Positions 27,502 to 36,831 of a stretch of 64,000 bases of DNA are shown here, one piece after another. The notes beneath the pieces were generated by a model. That model ran no database searches and was not told where the DNA came from. It saw only the letters and a program-made list of their open reading frames with translations. Source of the stretch: Chachezhania sediminis (GTDB lineage Bacteria; Pseudomonadota; Alphaproteobacteria; Rhodobacterales; Rhodobacteraceae); NCBI RefSeq assembly GCF_009765275.1, contig NZ_VOPH01000004.1:1-64000 (forward strand), written 5' to 3'. The position numbers were made by a program, and so were the translations under genes. Positions within the stretch are counted from its first letter, which is position 1, and each line of letters begins with the position of its first letter.

Positions 27502-28304
27502 CGGATCGCACCTTCGGCTGCAAGGGTCGGGGCAAGGGAGGAGAGCGCTGTCAGACAGTCCGTCAGGACCGCGCGCGCACGCGCCGCCCGGGCGGGATCA
27601 AAGCGCCACGGCGCCTCTTCGGACGCGAGGTAGGTGGTATAGGCCATCTCCATCTGGATGGCGTGGACGCCCTGTTCGGGCCGGCCATAGTGCCGCGTGG
27701 TCCAGCCGCCCCGGAACCTTCCGTTCAGGACCGAGGTCAGGGGCGAGGCCGCGCAGATGTCGCGCACGGCCGCTTCGATCCGGCCGTCGCAGGTGACGCC
27801 GTTGTCGGTGCCGATATTGAAATCCGGGAGCGTCCCTTCGAACAGGAACGGGATGACCGAGCGGATCGAATGGCAGTCCCAAAGGATCGCCACGCCGTGT
27901 TTCGCGCGGACGCGTTCCAGTTCGGCCTCCAGCGCCGCGTGATAGGCGGCGTGATAGATCGTCCGCCGCCGCTCGATCTCTGCCGCGTCCGGTTCGGTCG
28001 ACCAGAGCGGCAGCCCGTCGAAGTCCGTTAGCGGCACCAGCCCGGTGGTGTTCTGGCCGGGATAGAGCGACGCCCCCGACGGATCGCGGTTCGCGTCGAT
28101 GACATAGCGGTGGAACGTCGCCCGCACGACCGAGGCACCGGGCAGCAGTCCGTCGTACAGTTGATCCACGAACCAGTCGGTATTGGCCAGTTCGCGCCCT
28201 GTGTCGTTCAGCGCCGCCATCACCTCTGGCGGGACGAAGGTGCCGGTATGGGGCATGCCCAGCACGACCGGGCCGTCGCCCTGCGTGACCTCGACCGGAT
28301 TCAT
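27498..28304 (-). CDS. hutG: N-formylglutamate deformylase
   Basis: A 268-residue Zn-dependent amidohydrolase of the PF05013 family that converts N-formyl-L-glutamate to glutamate and formate, the final step of the five-step Hut pathway. PHTGTFVP and [12 protein letters not shown] near the start, [13 protein letters not shown] in the centre (metal and substrate residues) and EMAYTTYL near the C-terminus are family marks. ATG at 28304 overlaps the hutH stop. Its presence with hutF shows histidine is degraded through formylglutamate with release of ammonia and formate. Confidence 0.95.
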   Translation of the reverse strand: MNPVEVTQGDGPVVLGMPHTGTFVPPEVMAALNDTGRELANTDWFVDQLYDGLLPGASVVRATFHRYVIDANRDPSGASLYPGQNTTGLVPLTDFDGLPLWSTEPDAAEIERRRTIYHAAYHAALEAELERVRAKHGVAILWDCHSIRSVIPFLFEGTLPDFNIGTDNGVTCDGRIEAAVRDICAASPLTSVLNGRFRGGWTTRHYGRPEQGVHAIQMEMAYTTYLASEEAPWRFDPARAARARAVLTDCLTALSSLAPTLAAEGAIR

Positions 28305-29824
28305 GCGCCCAGCTCCGGCAATTCCAGCCCTTCGGTCAGGGCGCCGGTCTTCACCAGCGTTGCCGCCTTTTCCATGTCGGTGGCCATGTAGCGATCTTCC
28401 TCCAGTCGCGGGATATCCGCCCGCACGCGGGCCATCACGCCCTTCAGCGTGTCGCTGGTCTGAAGCGGTGCGCGGAACTCGACGCCCTGGATGGCGCACA
28501 GGGCTTCCACGCCAAGGATCACGTCCAGGTTCCCCACCATCCGCATCAGGCGGCGGGCACCGTGGGCGGCCATGGATACGTGGTCCTCCTGATTTGCGGA
28601 GGTCGGTGTCGAGTCGGTGGAACAGGGGTTCGCCAGGTGCTTGTTCTCGCTCATCAGCGCGGCGGTCGTGACCTCGGCGATCATGAAGCCGGAGTTCAGG
28701 CCCGGCGCAGGCGTCAGGAACGGCTTCAGGTCGAAGGACAGGACGGGATCGACCATCATGGCGATGCGGCGCTGGGCGATGGCGCCGATTTCGGCCACGG
28801 CCAGCGCGATCTGGTCGGCGGCAAAGGCCACGGGTTCGGCGTGGAAGTTGCCGCCCGACACGATCCGCCCGTCCGACAGGACCAGCGGGTTGTCGGTGAC
28901 GGCATTGGCCTCGATCTCCAGCGTCTGGGCGGCGAACCGCATCAGGTCCATCGCGGCGCCGGTCACCTGCGGCTGGCAGCGGATGCAATAGGGGTCCTGC
29001 ACGCGGGTGTCGCCTTCGCGGTGGCTTTCGCGGATCTCGGACCCTTCGATCAGCGCGCGCTGGGCGGCCGCGGCCTCGATCTGGCCGCGATGGCCGCGCA
29101 GGGTGTGGATTTCGGCGAGCAGGGGCGCAGTGGAGCCCATGATCGCGTCGATGGACAGGGCGCCGGTGACGATGGCCGTCTGCGCCGCGGTCCAGCCGCG
29201 GAACAGCGCCGCCAGCGCCAGCGCGGTCGAAAACTGCGTGCCGTTGATCAGGGCCAGCCCTTCCTTGGGTCCCAGTTCGACGGGCGTCAGACCGGCGCGG
29301 GCCAGCGCCTCGCCACCGGGCAGGCGGGCGCCCTGATACGTGGCTTCGCCTTCGCCGATCATCACGGCGGCCATGTGGGCCAGGGGGGCCAGGTCACCGC
29401 TGGCGCCGACGGATCCCTGTTCCGGGATCACCGGCAGGACGCCCGTGGACAGCATCGCCTCGATCTGGGCCACGATCTCCCACCGCACGCCAGAGGCACC
29501 GCGGCCCAGCGACAGAAGCTTCAGCGCCATGGTCAGGCGCACTTCCTCGGCCGGCAGGGGCGCGCCCACGCCCGCGCAATGGGACAGGATCAGGTTCCTT
29601 TGCAGCGTCGCCGTATCGGCCGGCGGGATCCGCACGGTCGCCAGTTTCCCGAAGCCGGTGTTCACGCCATAGATGGCATCGCCCCCCATCGCGGCGGCAT
29701 GGACGCGAGCCGCCGCAGCCTCGACGCCCGCGCGGAAGGCCGGGTCCAGCGTCACGGGATCGCTGCCCGTCCAGACGGCGCGCAACGTGTCGAGCGTCGT
29801 TGCGCCCGGTGTCAAAGTCAGCAT
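28301..29824 (-). CDS. hutH: Histidine ammonia-lyase
   Basis: A 507-residue lyase that removes ammonia from L-histidine to give urocanate. The MIO cofactor forms from Ala141-Ser142-Gly143 in [12 protein letters not shown]. Other family blocks are [33 protein letters not shown] and SADQEDHVSM-like [18 protein letters not shown] at 29824 overlaps the end of hutI by 7 bases, which fixes the start; an upstream in-frame extension is only hutI sequence in another frame. Confidence 0.98.
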   Translation of the reverse strand: MLTLTPGATTLDTLRAVWTGSDPVTLDPAFRAGVEAAAARVHAAAMGGDAIYGVNTGFGKLATVRIPPADTATLQRNLILSHCAGVGAPLPAEEVRLTMALKLLSLGRGASGVRWEIVAQIEAMLSTGVLPVIPEQGSVGASGDLAPLAHMAAVMIGEGEATYQGARLPGGEALARAGLTPVELGPKEGLALINGTQFSTALALAALFRGWTAAQTAIVTGALSIDAIMGSTAPLLAEIHTLRGHRGQIEAAAAQRALIEGSEIRESHREGDTRVQDPYCIRCQPQVTGAAMDLMRFAAQTLEIEANAVTDNPLVLSDGRIVSGGNFHAEPVAFAADQIALAVAEIGAIAQRRIAMMVDPVLSFDLKPFLTPAPGLNSGFMIAEVTTAALMSENKHLANPCSTDSTPTSANQEDHVSMAAHGARRLMRMVGNLDVILGVEALCAIQGVEFRAPLQTSDTLKGVMARVRADIPRLEEDRYMATDMEKAATLVKTGALTEGLELPELGA

Positions 29825-31005
29825 GATTTTCCCCGATAGTACCGCCGCCACAGCGGGTTGAATCCGATCCGGTAGCTCAGTTCCTCTGGCGCGCCGATGT
29901 CCCAGACGCAGAGATCCGCGCGCTGGCCCGCGGCCAGCCGGCCCCGGTCGGCCAGTCCCAGCGCGTCGGCCGCATGGGCCGTGACGCCGGAAAGGCATTC
30001 GTCCGGCGTCATCCGGAACAGCGTCGCCGCCATGTTCATCGACAGAAGGATCGAGGCCATGGGCGACGAGCCCGGGTTGCAGTCGCTGGCCACGGCCATC
30101 TTGGCGCCTGCGTCCCGCAGGGCGTTCACCGGCGGCAGCTGGGTTTCGCGCAAGGTGTAGAACGCGCCGGGCAGCAGGACGGCGACGGTGCCGTGCTTGG
30201 CCAGGACGGCCGCATCCTCGGCCGCCAGATATTCCAGGTGATCGACCGACATCGCGCCGCGCTGCGCCGCCATCCGGGCCCCGCCCAGGTCGGTCAGCTG
30301 TTCGGCATGAAGCTTGATCGGCAGGCCCAGGTCCTTGGCGGCGTCGAAGACCCGCGCGATCTGGTCCGGCGAAAAGGCGATGCCTTCGCAGAACCCGTCC
30401 ACCGCGTCGACCAGCCCTTCGGCATGGGCGGCGTGAAGGGCGGGGATGCAGACCTCGTCGATATAGGCGTCCGCCCGGTCTGCGTATTCGGCCGGCACCG
30501 CATGGGCGCCCAGGAAACTGGTCACGACGTCGACCGGCCGGGCCTGGCCCACGGCGCGGGCGACGCGCAGCATCTTCAGTTCCGTCTCGATGTTCAGCCC
30601 ATAGCCCGACTTGATCTCTATCGTCGTCACGCCTTCGGCGATCAGCGCGTCGACACGGGTCAGGGCATCGGCCAGCAGCGCCTCGGCCGAGGCCGCGCGG
30701 GTGGCCGTGACGGTCGATACGATCCCGCCGCCGGCGCGCGCGATGGCGTCATAGCTGGCGCCTTCCAGCCGCATCCGGAATTCGTTCGCGCGGTGACCGC
30801 CAAAGACGACATGGGTGTGACAGTCGATCAGCCCGGCCGTGACCAGCCGGCCGCCCAGATCCTCGGCCGGGAAGGCGCCATGTTCCACCGGCAGTTCGGA
30901 CAGGGCGCCGGTCCAGACGATTGTGTCGCCGTCCAGCACCATAGCGGCCTGGGGTACGGGTGTGCCAGCGGCGGGCACCATCGTGAAATTCTTCAGAAGC
31001 AGCAT
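29818..31005 (-). CDS. hutI: Imidazolonepropionase
   Basis: A 395-residue metal-dependent amidohydrolase that opens the imidazolone ring to N-formimino-L-glutamate. Metal ligands in [29 protein letters not shown] and [10 protein letters not shown]. First gene of the hutIHGU unit; the ATG at 31005 is preceded by AAGG. The promoter is shared with divergent hutF over 72 bases and contains a HutC-like inverted repeat. Confidence 0.96.
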   Translation of the reverse strand: MLLLKNFTMVPAAGTPVPQAAMVLDGDTIVWTGALSELPVEHGAFPAEDLGGRLVTAGLIDCHTHVVFGGHRANEFRMRLEGASYDAIARAGGGIVSTVTATRAASAEALLADALTRVDALIAEGVTTIEIKSGYGLNIETELKMLRVARAVGQARPVDVVTSFLGAHAVPAEYADRADAYIDEVCIPALHAAHAEGLVDAVDGFCEGIAFSPDQIARVFDAAKDLGLPIKLHAEQLTDLGGARMAAQRGAMSVDHLEYLAAEDAAVLAKHGTVAVLLPGAFYTLRETQLPPVNALRDAGAKMAVASDCNPGSSPMASILLSMNMAATLFRMTPDECLSGVTAHAADALGLADRGRLAAGQRADLCVWDIGAPEELSYRIGFNPLWRRYYRGKSC

Positions 31006-31036
31006 CGGAACACCTTGCAGGGTCACTCGAGTCCTG

Positions 31037-31057
31037 ATTATGTATGCACATATTAAT
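31037..31057. promoter_or_regulatory. Candidate HutC operator
   Basis: TATGT-ATGC-ACATA (31039-31052) is an inverted repeat in an AT-rich patch within the 72-base hutI/hutF divergent promoter. HutC (GntR family), encoded downstream of hutF, represses hut genes until urocanate is present and binds TGTA-type palindromes of this kind. Confidence 0.6.
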
Positions 31058-31077
31058 TCCGTCAAGCGGTGGTTGCG

Positions 31078-32445
31078 ATGCTGAAGATCCGGGCCGGGCA
31101 GGCCCTTCTGCCGGAAGGCTGGGCGCGGGACGTGACCGTGCATGTCGTGGATGGCCGGATCGCGGCCGTTGAAGCAGGTGGTCCCGACGCGGGCATTTCG
31201 CAGGCGGTCGACGTCCTGCTGCCGGCGCCGGCGAACCTGCATTCCCATGCCTTCCAGCGGGCCATGTCGGGCCTGACCGAGGCGCGGGGCCCGGATGCGA
31301 CCGACAGTTTCTGGACCTGGCGGCGGCTCATGTTCCGCTTTCTGGACCGGCTGACGCCCGATCAGGTGCAGGCCATCACCGCCTTTGTGCAGATGGAGAT
31401 GCTGGAGGCCGGTTACGGCGCCTCGGTCGAATTCCACTATCTGCACCATCAGCCGGGCGGGGTGCCCTATGCCAACGTGGCCGAAATGTCGGAACGCGTG
31501 GCCGCGGCCGCTGCCGAGACCGGGATCGGCCTGACCCTGTTGCCGGTGCTTTATCAGGTGGGCGGTTGCGACGGGCGGCCGCTGGGGCCGGGGCAGGTGC
31601 GCTTTGGCTGTGATCTGGATCTTTATGCGCAGGTGGTCGAGGGCGCGCGCAAGGCGCTGGCCGGGCTGCCGGACGACGCGAACCTTGGCATCGCGCCGCA
31701 TTCCCTGCGCGCTGTGTCGCGCGATGCCTTCCCGGACCTGCCGGGGCTGGGCGTCGACGGCCCGGTCCACATGCACCTGGCCGAACAGGTGGCCGAGGTC
31801 GAGGAGATCGAGGCGGCCTATGGCGCCCGTCCGGTCGACTGGGCGATGGAACATCTGGGCCTTGACCCGCGCTGGTGCCTGATCCACTGCACGCAGATGA
31901 CGCCGTCTGAAACCCTGTCCCTTGCCGCCTCCGGTGCCGTGGCCGGGCTGTGCCCGATCACGGAAAGCAATCTGGGCGACGGCATCTTCGACGGGGTGCG
32001 CTATCTGGAGGCCGGGGGGCGCATCGGTGTCGGATCGGATTCCAACTTGCGGATTTCGCTGAGTGAGGAAATCCGGGTGCTCGACCATTCCCAGCGCCTG
32101 CGGGACAAGGGCCGGGCGATGCTGGCCACGGCCGAAAAATCCACCGCGCGGCGGATCTTCGACGAGATCGGGCAGGGCGGGGCGCAGGCCGCCGGGCGCG
32201 ATTGCGGCCAGATCGCCGTGGGGGCACAGGCGGACCTGCTGGCGCTGGATACCGATCATGTCGACCTGGACGGGCTGCATGGCGATACGCTGCTGGACGC
32301 CTATGTCTTTGCCGCCGACGACCGCCGGGTGGCCGAGGTTTGGTCCGCCGGGCGCCATGTCGTGACCGGGGGGCGCCATGTTCGCCACGATGCGATCACG
32401 GCCGGTTACCGCGCCGCCCTGAAGGGGCTGAGGGACACGCTTTGA
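31078..32445 (+). CDS. hutF: Formimidoylglutamate deiminase
   Basis: A 455-residue amidohydrolase-superfamily enzyme converting N-formimino-L-glutamate to N-formyl-L-glutamate and ammonia. Motifs: [13 protein letters not shown] (metal HxH), HYLHH, MHLAEQ, LIHCTQM and GVGSDSN. Start taken at the ATG at 31078; an in-frame GTG at 31069 is also possible. The stop overlaps the TTG start of hutC as TTGA. Confidence 0.96.
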   Translation: MLKIRAGQALLPEGWARDVTVHVVDGRIAAVEAGGPDAGISQAVDVLLPAPANLHSHAFQRAMSGLTEARGPDATDSFWTWRRLMFRFLDRLTPDQVQAITAFVQMEMLEAGYGASVEFHYLHHQPGGVPYANVAEMSERVAAAAAETGIGLTLLPVLYQVGGCDGRPLGPGQVRFGCDLDLYAQVVEGARKALAGLPDDANLGIAPHSLRAVSRDAFPDLPGLGVDGPVHMHLAEQVAEVEEIEAAYGARPVDWAMEHLGLDPRWCLIHCTQMTPSETLSLAASGAVAGLCPITESNLGDGIFDGVRYLEAGGRIGVGSDSNLRISLSEEIRVLDHSQRLRDKGRAMLATAEKSTARRIFDEIGQGGAQAAGRDCGQIAVGAQADLLALDTDHVDLDGLHGDTLLDAYVFAADDRRVAEVWSAGRHVVTGGRHVRHDAITAGYRAALKGLRDTL

Positions 32446-33143
32446 CGCAAACCACCAAGCCCGCCCGGGCCAGCTGGCAGCAGATCCGCGAAACGGTGCG
32501 CCAGCGCATCCACAGCCGCGACTGGCCGCCCGGGGCGCCGATCCCGAACGAGGAAGTGCTGGCCCAGGAATTCGGCTGTGCCCGCGCGACGGTGAACCGC
32601 GCGCTGCGCAGCCTGGCCGAGGACGGGCTGGTCGACCGCCGCCGCAAGGGCGGCACGCGGGTTGCGCTCCACCCGGTGCGCCGCGCGGTGCTGGAAATCG
32701 CCATCATGCGGCAGGAGGTCGAAGAGACCGGCGCCGCCTACGGCTATCGCCTTGTCCAAAGCGGTATCGTCACGCCACCGGACGATGTGGCGGCCCGCAT
32801 GCGGTCGTCGGGGCCCTGCCTGCACGTGCTGGCGCTGCACCATGCCGACGGCGTGTCCTATGCGGTCGAGGATCGCTGGATCGACGCCTGCCTGACCGGC
32901 CTTGATGCCGCGCCCTTCGACCGGGTCAGCCCGAACGAATGGCTGCTGGAACATATCCCCTATACCGGCGGCGCGCTTGCCTTTTCGGCTGAACCGGCCT
33001 CGGCCCAGATTGCCCGCCTGCTGGACGTGACGGATGCCAGCCCCGTCCTGTGCCTGGACCGGTCGACCCAGGATGGCGACCGGATCATCACCGCCGTCAG
33101 GCTTTACTACCGGGCTGGCCACAGGTTCACGAGCAGCCTGTGA
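32442..33143 (+). CDS. hutC: Histidine utilization repressor (GntR family)
   Basis: A 233-residue GntR/HutC-type repressor. The winged HTH is at about 15-75 ([38 protein letters not shown]) and the UTRA effector domain, which binds urocanate, covers about 95-230 ([32 protein letters not shown]). The only start that fits domain and spacing is TTG at 32442, overlapping the hutF stop; a TTG start with overlap implies low, coupled expression. Confidence 0.93.
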   Translation: MTQTTKPARASWQQIRETVRQRIHSRDWPPGAPIPNEEVLAQEFGCARATVNRALRSLAEDGLVDRRRKGGTRVALHPVRRAVLEIAIMRQEVEETGAAYGYRLVQSGIVTPPDDVAARMRSSGPCLHVLALHHADGVSYAVEDRWIDACLTGLDAAPFDRVSPNEWLLEHIPYTGGALAFSAEPASAQIARLLDVTDASPVLCLDRSTQDGDRIITAVRLYYRAGHRFTSSL

Positions 33144-33196
33144 CACCGTCTGCCGAACCGTCCCGAAACGCTGCGGCAGTCCTTCTGAACCTAAAT

Positions 33197-33214
33197 ATTT
33201 TAAGCTTGAATTAA
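33197..33214 (+). promoter_or_regulatory. Shared palindromic operator, copy 1
   Basis: ATTTTAAGCTTGAATTAA, 107 bases before the SDR start. It overlaps a possible promoter (TTCTGA at 33183-33188, 17-base spacer, TTGAAT). Three near-identical copies lie in front of other units of the cluster at 41411, 47091 and 51917. Core TTTAAGCTTGAA is nearly symmetric, as expected for a MarR-type dimer. Confidence 0.65.
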
Positions 33215-33321
33215 TTCAGCCCCGCGTCTAGCCTTTGGGCGAAGATCAGACCACTGCGGCCGGACCCTGCCATGACCTGTAAGACACCTGGACCCCTGGC
33301 CCTGGACCGGAGACAGCAGCG

Positions 33322-34065
33322 ATGAGCCTGGAAGGCAAGCACGTGGTCGTGACCGGCGGCGGCACCGGGGTAGGGGCGGCAATCGCCCATGCACTGGCCG
33401 GCGCGGGCGCGGCTGTGACCATCATGGGCCGCAGCGAGGCGCCGCTGGCCGAACAGGGCCTTCCCTACGAATTGTGCGACGTGACGGATGCGGGGCAGGT
33501 CAAGGCTGCCTTCGACGCCGCGCGCGCCGCGCGCGGGCCGATCCTGTCGGTGATTGCCAATGCGGGTGCGGCCGAAACCCAGCCCTTCCACCGCATGGAT
33601 GCCGCCCTGATGGAACGGCTGATGGCCGTCAACGTCATCGGCGTCATGCAGTGCTGGCAGGCCGCCTTGCCCGACATGAAGGCCGCAGGCTGGGGCCGGC
33701 TGATCGCCGTCGCGTCGACCGCGGGGCTGAAAGGTTATGCCTACACGTCCGGCTATTCCGCGGCCAAGCATGCAGTCGTGGGCCTGACCCGTTCGCTGGC
33801 GCTGGAACTGGCGCAGACGGGGATCACCGTCAACGCCATCTGCCCGGGCTTCGTCGATACGCCGATGCTGGACCGGTCGGTCGACAACATCATCGCCAAG
33901 ACCGGCATGAGCGTCGAAAAAGCCCGCGCGGCGCTGTCCGACACCAATCCGCAAAAGGCCTTCGTCCAGCCGGACGAGGTCGCCGGCGCGGCGCTGTGGC
34001 TGTGTTCCGATGCCGCGCGCCCCGTCAATGGCCACACGCTGGCGCTGTCGGGCGGCGAGATTTGA
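33322..34065 (+). CDS. Short-chain dehydrogenase/reductase
   Basis: A 247-residue classical SDR. NAD(P)-binding TGGGTGVG (about 12-19), NAG motif IANAG, catalytic Ser in VASTAG and YSAAK with Tyr and Lys intact, and a PG motif after ITVNAICPGF. Likely a beta-hydroxyacyl-CoA or alicyclic-alcohol dehydrogenase in the CoA-dependent aromatic pathway: it is first in a unit with a crotonase, an acyl-CoA dehydrogenase and a RidA-family protein. The shared palindrome lies in its promoter. Substrate not determinable from sequence. Confidence 0.88.
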   Translation: MSLEGKHVVVTGGGTGVGAAIAHALAGAGAAVTIMGRSEAPLAEQGLPYELCDVTDAGQVKAAFDAARAARGPILSVIANAGAAETQPFHRMDAALMERLMAVNVIGVMQCWQAALPDMKAAGWGRLIAVASTAGLKGYAYTSGYSAAKHAVVGLTRSLALELAQTGITVNAICPGFVDTPMLDRSVDNIIAKTGMSVEKARAALSDTNPQKAFVQPDEVAGAALWLCSDAARPVNGHTLALSGGEI

Positions 34066-34107
34066 CCGCCCGCGCGCTTTGAGACATCCGAGGAGGAGAT
34101 CCGTTCC

Positions 34108-34908
34108 ATGCTGGACCAGGTTACCCATTTCAACTGCACCATCGAAGGGGGCATCGCCAAGATCTCTCTGGCGCGGCCCGAGCGGAAGAACCCGCTGACC
34201 TTCGACAGCTATGCCGAACTGCGCGACTGGTTCCGCGAGCTGCACTATTCCGACGACGTGAAGGCCGTGGTGATCGTGCCCAATGGCGGCAACTTCTCCT
34301 CCGGCGGGGACGTGCACGACATCATCGGTCCGCTGACCAGGATGTCGATGAAGGAACTGCTGCGCTTCACCCGCATGACGGGCGATCTGGTCAAGGCGAT
34401 GATCAACTGCGGCAAGCCGATCATCGCGGCCGTCGACGGTGTCTGCGCCGGGGCCGGGGCGATCATGGCGATGGCATCGGACATCCGTATTGCAACGGCA
34501 GACGCCAAGACGGCGTTCCTGTTCACCCGCGTCGGGCTGGCAGGGTGCGACATGGGCGCCTGCGCGATCCTTCCGCGGGTCATCGGACAGTCGCGCGCCG
34601 CCGAACTCCTTTACACCGGCCGGTCGATGTCGGCCGAGGAAGGCGTGAACTGGGGCTTCTTCAGCCGCATCGTCGCCGCCGACGCCCTGGAAGCCGACGC
34701 GCTGGACATGGCCGCGAAGATCGCGGCGGGTCCGAACTTTGCCCACATGATGACCAAGACCATGCTGGCGCAGGAATGGTCGATGAGCCTGGAAATGGCG
34801 ATCGAGGCCGAAGCCCAGGCGCAGGCGATCTGCATGCAGGGGCAGGACTTTACCCGCGCCTACAACGCCTTCGTGGCAAAAGAAAAACCTGTGTTCGAGG
34901 GCGACTGA
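34108..34908 (+). CDS. Crotonase-superfamily (enoyl-CoA hydratase-like) protein with altered active site
   Basis: A 266-residue crotonase-fold protein. The oxyanion-hole motifs are present: [11 protein letters not shown] (about 62-72) and [12 protein letters not shown] (about 114-125), and CoA binding is expected. By eye alignment to rat mitochondrial enoyl-CoA hydratase, the two catalytic glutamates are replaced: Ile119 (in GAGAIMA for GGGCELA) and Arg141 (FTRVGLAG for QPEI). Asp148 in GCDMGA might act instead. Hence hydration of a simple enoyl-CoA is doubtful; hydrolysis, ring opening or isomerization of an alicyclic CoA ester is possible. Its TGA overlaps the ATG of the acyl-CoA dehydrogenase (TGATG). 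Confidence 0.85.
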   Translation: MLDQVTHFNCTIEGGIAKISLARPERKNPLTFDSYAELRDWFRELHYSDDVKAVVIVPNGGNFSSGGDVHDIIGPLTRMSMKELLRFTRMTGDLVKAMINCGKPIIAAVDGVCAGAGAIMAMASDIRIATADAKTAFLFTRVGLAGCDMGACAILPRVIGQSRAAELLYTGRSMSAEEGVNWGFFSRIVAADALEADALDMAAKIAAGPNFAHMMTKTMLAQEWSMSLEMAIEAEAQAQAICMQGQDFTRAYNAFVAKEKPVFEGD

Positions 34909-36059
34909 TGGCCGACAAGACCTTCCTCAGCTGGCCCTTCTTCGAAGAGCGCCATTCGGATCTGGCCGCCCTGGTCGACACCTGGGCTGCCGGTTTCACG
35001 GCCGGGCTTGACCACCATGACACCGACAATGCCTGCCGGTCGCTGGTCAAGGCGATGGGCGAGGCCGGGATCCTGACCCATTCCGCCGTCGATCCGTCCA
35101 CGGGGGCGCCGCTGGACGTGCGGTCCCTGTGCCTGATCCGCGAGACGCTGGCCCGCCATGACGGTCTGGCCGATTTTGCCTTCGCGATGCAGGGGCTGGG
35201 GACGGGGGCGATCTCGCTCTTCGGCACCGACGCGCAGAAGGCCGAATGGCTGACCAGGACGCGCGCGGGCGAGGCGATTTCGGCCTTTGCCCTGACGGAA
35301 CCGCAATCCGGCTCCGACGTCGCCAATTCGACGATGACGGCTGTGCGCGACGGCGACGATTACGTCCTGAACGGCGAGAAGACCTGGATTTCGAACGGCG
35401 GCATCGCCGATGTCTACACGCTCTTCGCCCGCACGGGCGAGGCGCCGGGCGCCAAGGGTCTGTCGGCCTTCATCGTGCCCGCAGGCCTGCCCGGCTTCGA
35501 AGTGGCCGAACGGCTGGAGGTCATCGCACCCCACCCGCTGGCCACACTGCGCTTCACCGACTGCCGGATCCCGGCGTCGTCCATGCTGGGCGCGCCCGGC
35601 CAGGGCTTCCGCATCGCGATGTCGGTGCTGGACGTCTTCCGGTCGACCGTCGCGGCCGCGGCCCTGGGCTTTGCCCGCCGCGCCCTGGACGAGGCGCTGG
35701 AACGCGTGACCTCGCGCAAGATCGGCAACCAGTCGCTGTTCGACCTGCAGATGGTGCAGGGCCACATCGCCGACATGGCGCTGGACGTGGACGCGGCGGC
35801 GCTCCTGGTCTACCGCGCGGCCTGGACCAAGGATTCCGGCGCCCCCCGCGTCACGCGCGAGGCGGCCATGGCCAAGCTTTTCGCGACCGAACAGGCGCAG
35901 AAGGTGATCGACACGGCGGTCCAGCTCTTCGGGGGCGAAGGGGTGAAATCGGGCGTGAAGGTCGAAAGCCTCTATCGCGAAATCCGGGCGCTCCGGATCT
36001 ACGAAGGTGCGTCGGACGTTCAACGCGTGGTGATCGCCCGGCAGACCGCCGGCGCGTGA
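34908..36059 (+). CDS. Acyl-CoA dehydrogenase
   Basis: A 383-residue FAD acyl-CoA dehydrogenase. FAD and substrate motifs include [15 protein letters not shown] and [17 protein letters not shown], then [41 protein letters not shown], with the catalytic Glu in YEG intact. Start fixed by the TGATG overlap with the crotonase gene. Together with the SDR and crotonase it makes a beta-oxidation module, probably acting on the dearomatized CoA ester or its ring-cleavage product. Confidence 0.92.
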   Translation: MADKTFLSWPFFEERHSDLAALVDTWAAGFTAGLDHHDTDNACRSLVKAMGEAGILTHSAVDPSTGAPLDVRSLCLIRETLARHDGLADFAFAMQGLGTGAISLFGTDAQKAEWLTRTRAGEAISAFALTEPQSGSDVANSTMTAVRDGDDYVLNGEKTWISNGGIADVYTLFARTGEAPGAKGLSAFIVPAGLPGFEVAERLEVIAPHPLATLRFTDCRIPASSMLGAPGQGFRIAMSVLDVFRSTVAAAALGFARRALDEALERVTSRKIGNQSLFDLQMVQGHIADMALDVDAAALLVYRAAWTKDSGAPRVTREAAMAKLFATEQAQKVIDTAVQLFGGEGVKSGVKVESLYREIRALRIYEGASDVQRVVIARQTAGA

Positions 36060-36097
36060 CGGATATTGAGCCCAAGAACAAAAAGAAAGGCAAGCCC

Positions 36098-36511
36098 ATG
36101 ACAGACAAGCGGAAACCCCGGGACGTACAACCCGAAGGCTGGGCCCCGGCACTGGGCTATGCCAACGGCATGCTGATGGCGGACGGCACGCTTCACATCG
36201 CCGGACAGATCGGCTGGGACGCGCAGAAGAAATTCGTCTCCAAGGACTTCATTGCCCAGATGGAGCAGGCGCTGAAGAACATCGTCGCCATCGTCGAGGC
36301 GGCGGGCGGCACCGTCGAGGATATCGGCCGCCTGACCTGGTACGTGACAGACAAGGCCGAATACCTGGCCCGCCAGCGCGAAGTCGGCGAAGCCTATCGC
36401 CGCGTCCTGGGCCGACATTTCCCGGCCATGTCGATGCTGGTGATCCAGGCCCTGGTCGAGGACGACGCCCTGGTCGAGATCGAGGCGACCGCCTACATCG
36501 CCCAGGACTGA
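36098..36511 (+). CDS. RidA-family (YjgF/YER057c) protein lacking the key Arg
   Basis: A 137-residue member of the RidA family, whose archetype hydrolyses reactive enamines/imines to ketones. The fold marks are present (LHIAGQIGWDAQ, NIVAIVEAAGGTVEDIGRLTWYV, VEIEATAYI). The catalytic Arg (PAR.. in RidA) is replaced by Met111 in FPAMSMLVIQAL, which places it among the Rid subfamilies without that Arg. A YjgF-like gene is typical of 2-aminobenzoyl-CoA clusters, where an enamine intermediate (2-amino-5-oxocyclohex-1-ene-carboxyl-CoA) arises. Possible role: deamination, tautomerization or sequestration of that compound. Confidence 0.88.
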   Translation: MTDKRKPRDVQPEGWAPALGYANGMLMADGTLHIAGQIGWDAQKKFVSKDFIAQMEQALKNIVAIVEAAGGTVEDIGRLTWYVTDKAEYLARQREVGEAYRRVLGRHFPAMSMLVIQALVEDDALVEIEATAYIAQD

Positions 36512-36551
36512 TGCAGATCTTCCGACGGCGCTTTGGACGCACCGTCGGATG

Positions 36552-36570
36552 CCTCCGGCGGGAGGTATTT
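36552..36570 (+). terminator. Hairpin CCTCC-GGCG-GGAGG followed by TATTT
   Basis: CCTCCGGCGGGAGG then TATTT, 40 bases after the RidA stop: an intrinsic terminator-like element. A near copy lies at 62409-62426, downstream of the 8-oxoguanine deaminase, including the following GAAAGAGAAGAA, so this is a dispersed terminator-like repeat. Confidence 0.6.
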
Positions 36571-36663
36571 GGAAAGAGAAGAAGGGGGCGCGCCCGATCG
36601 GCGGCCCCCTTTTCTATTCCGGGCGCCCCCCCAACTTCTTTGATCTTCAAATAACTCAGGGGT

Positions 36664-36682
36664 GCGGGGACAGCGTCCCCGC
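36664..36682 (-). terminator. Perfect hairpin GCGGGGAC-AGC-GTCCCCGC
   Basis: An 8-bp perfect stem with a 3-base loop about 150 bases downstream of iorB, followed on that strand by an AT-rich stretch (TTATTTGAAG). Possibly the iorB terminator; looks like part of a dispersed repeat because a degenerate copy lies about 100 bases away. Confidence 0.45.
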
Positions 36683-36831
36683 GCGACATCGGCGATGCGG
36701 AACGGCCCAGAGGGTTTGCAGCGCGACGTCCCTGACGTCTTCGGTCATCAAGCATTTCCCAAGGGTGCGGGGACATCGTCGCCGCGTCTGCCGTCGGCAA
36801 CCCGCGATCGGGCGCGGAGTGCCGGGACCCG

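Larger units (their letters stand above)
36512..36831. other. Convergent intergenic region with two hairpins
   Basis: 320 bases between RidA and iorB. It holds two hairpins listed separately and a degenerate copy of the second around 36762-36785. No gene. Confidence 0.6.
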
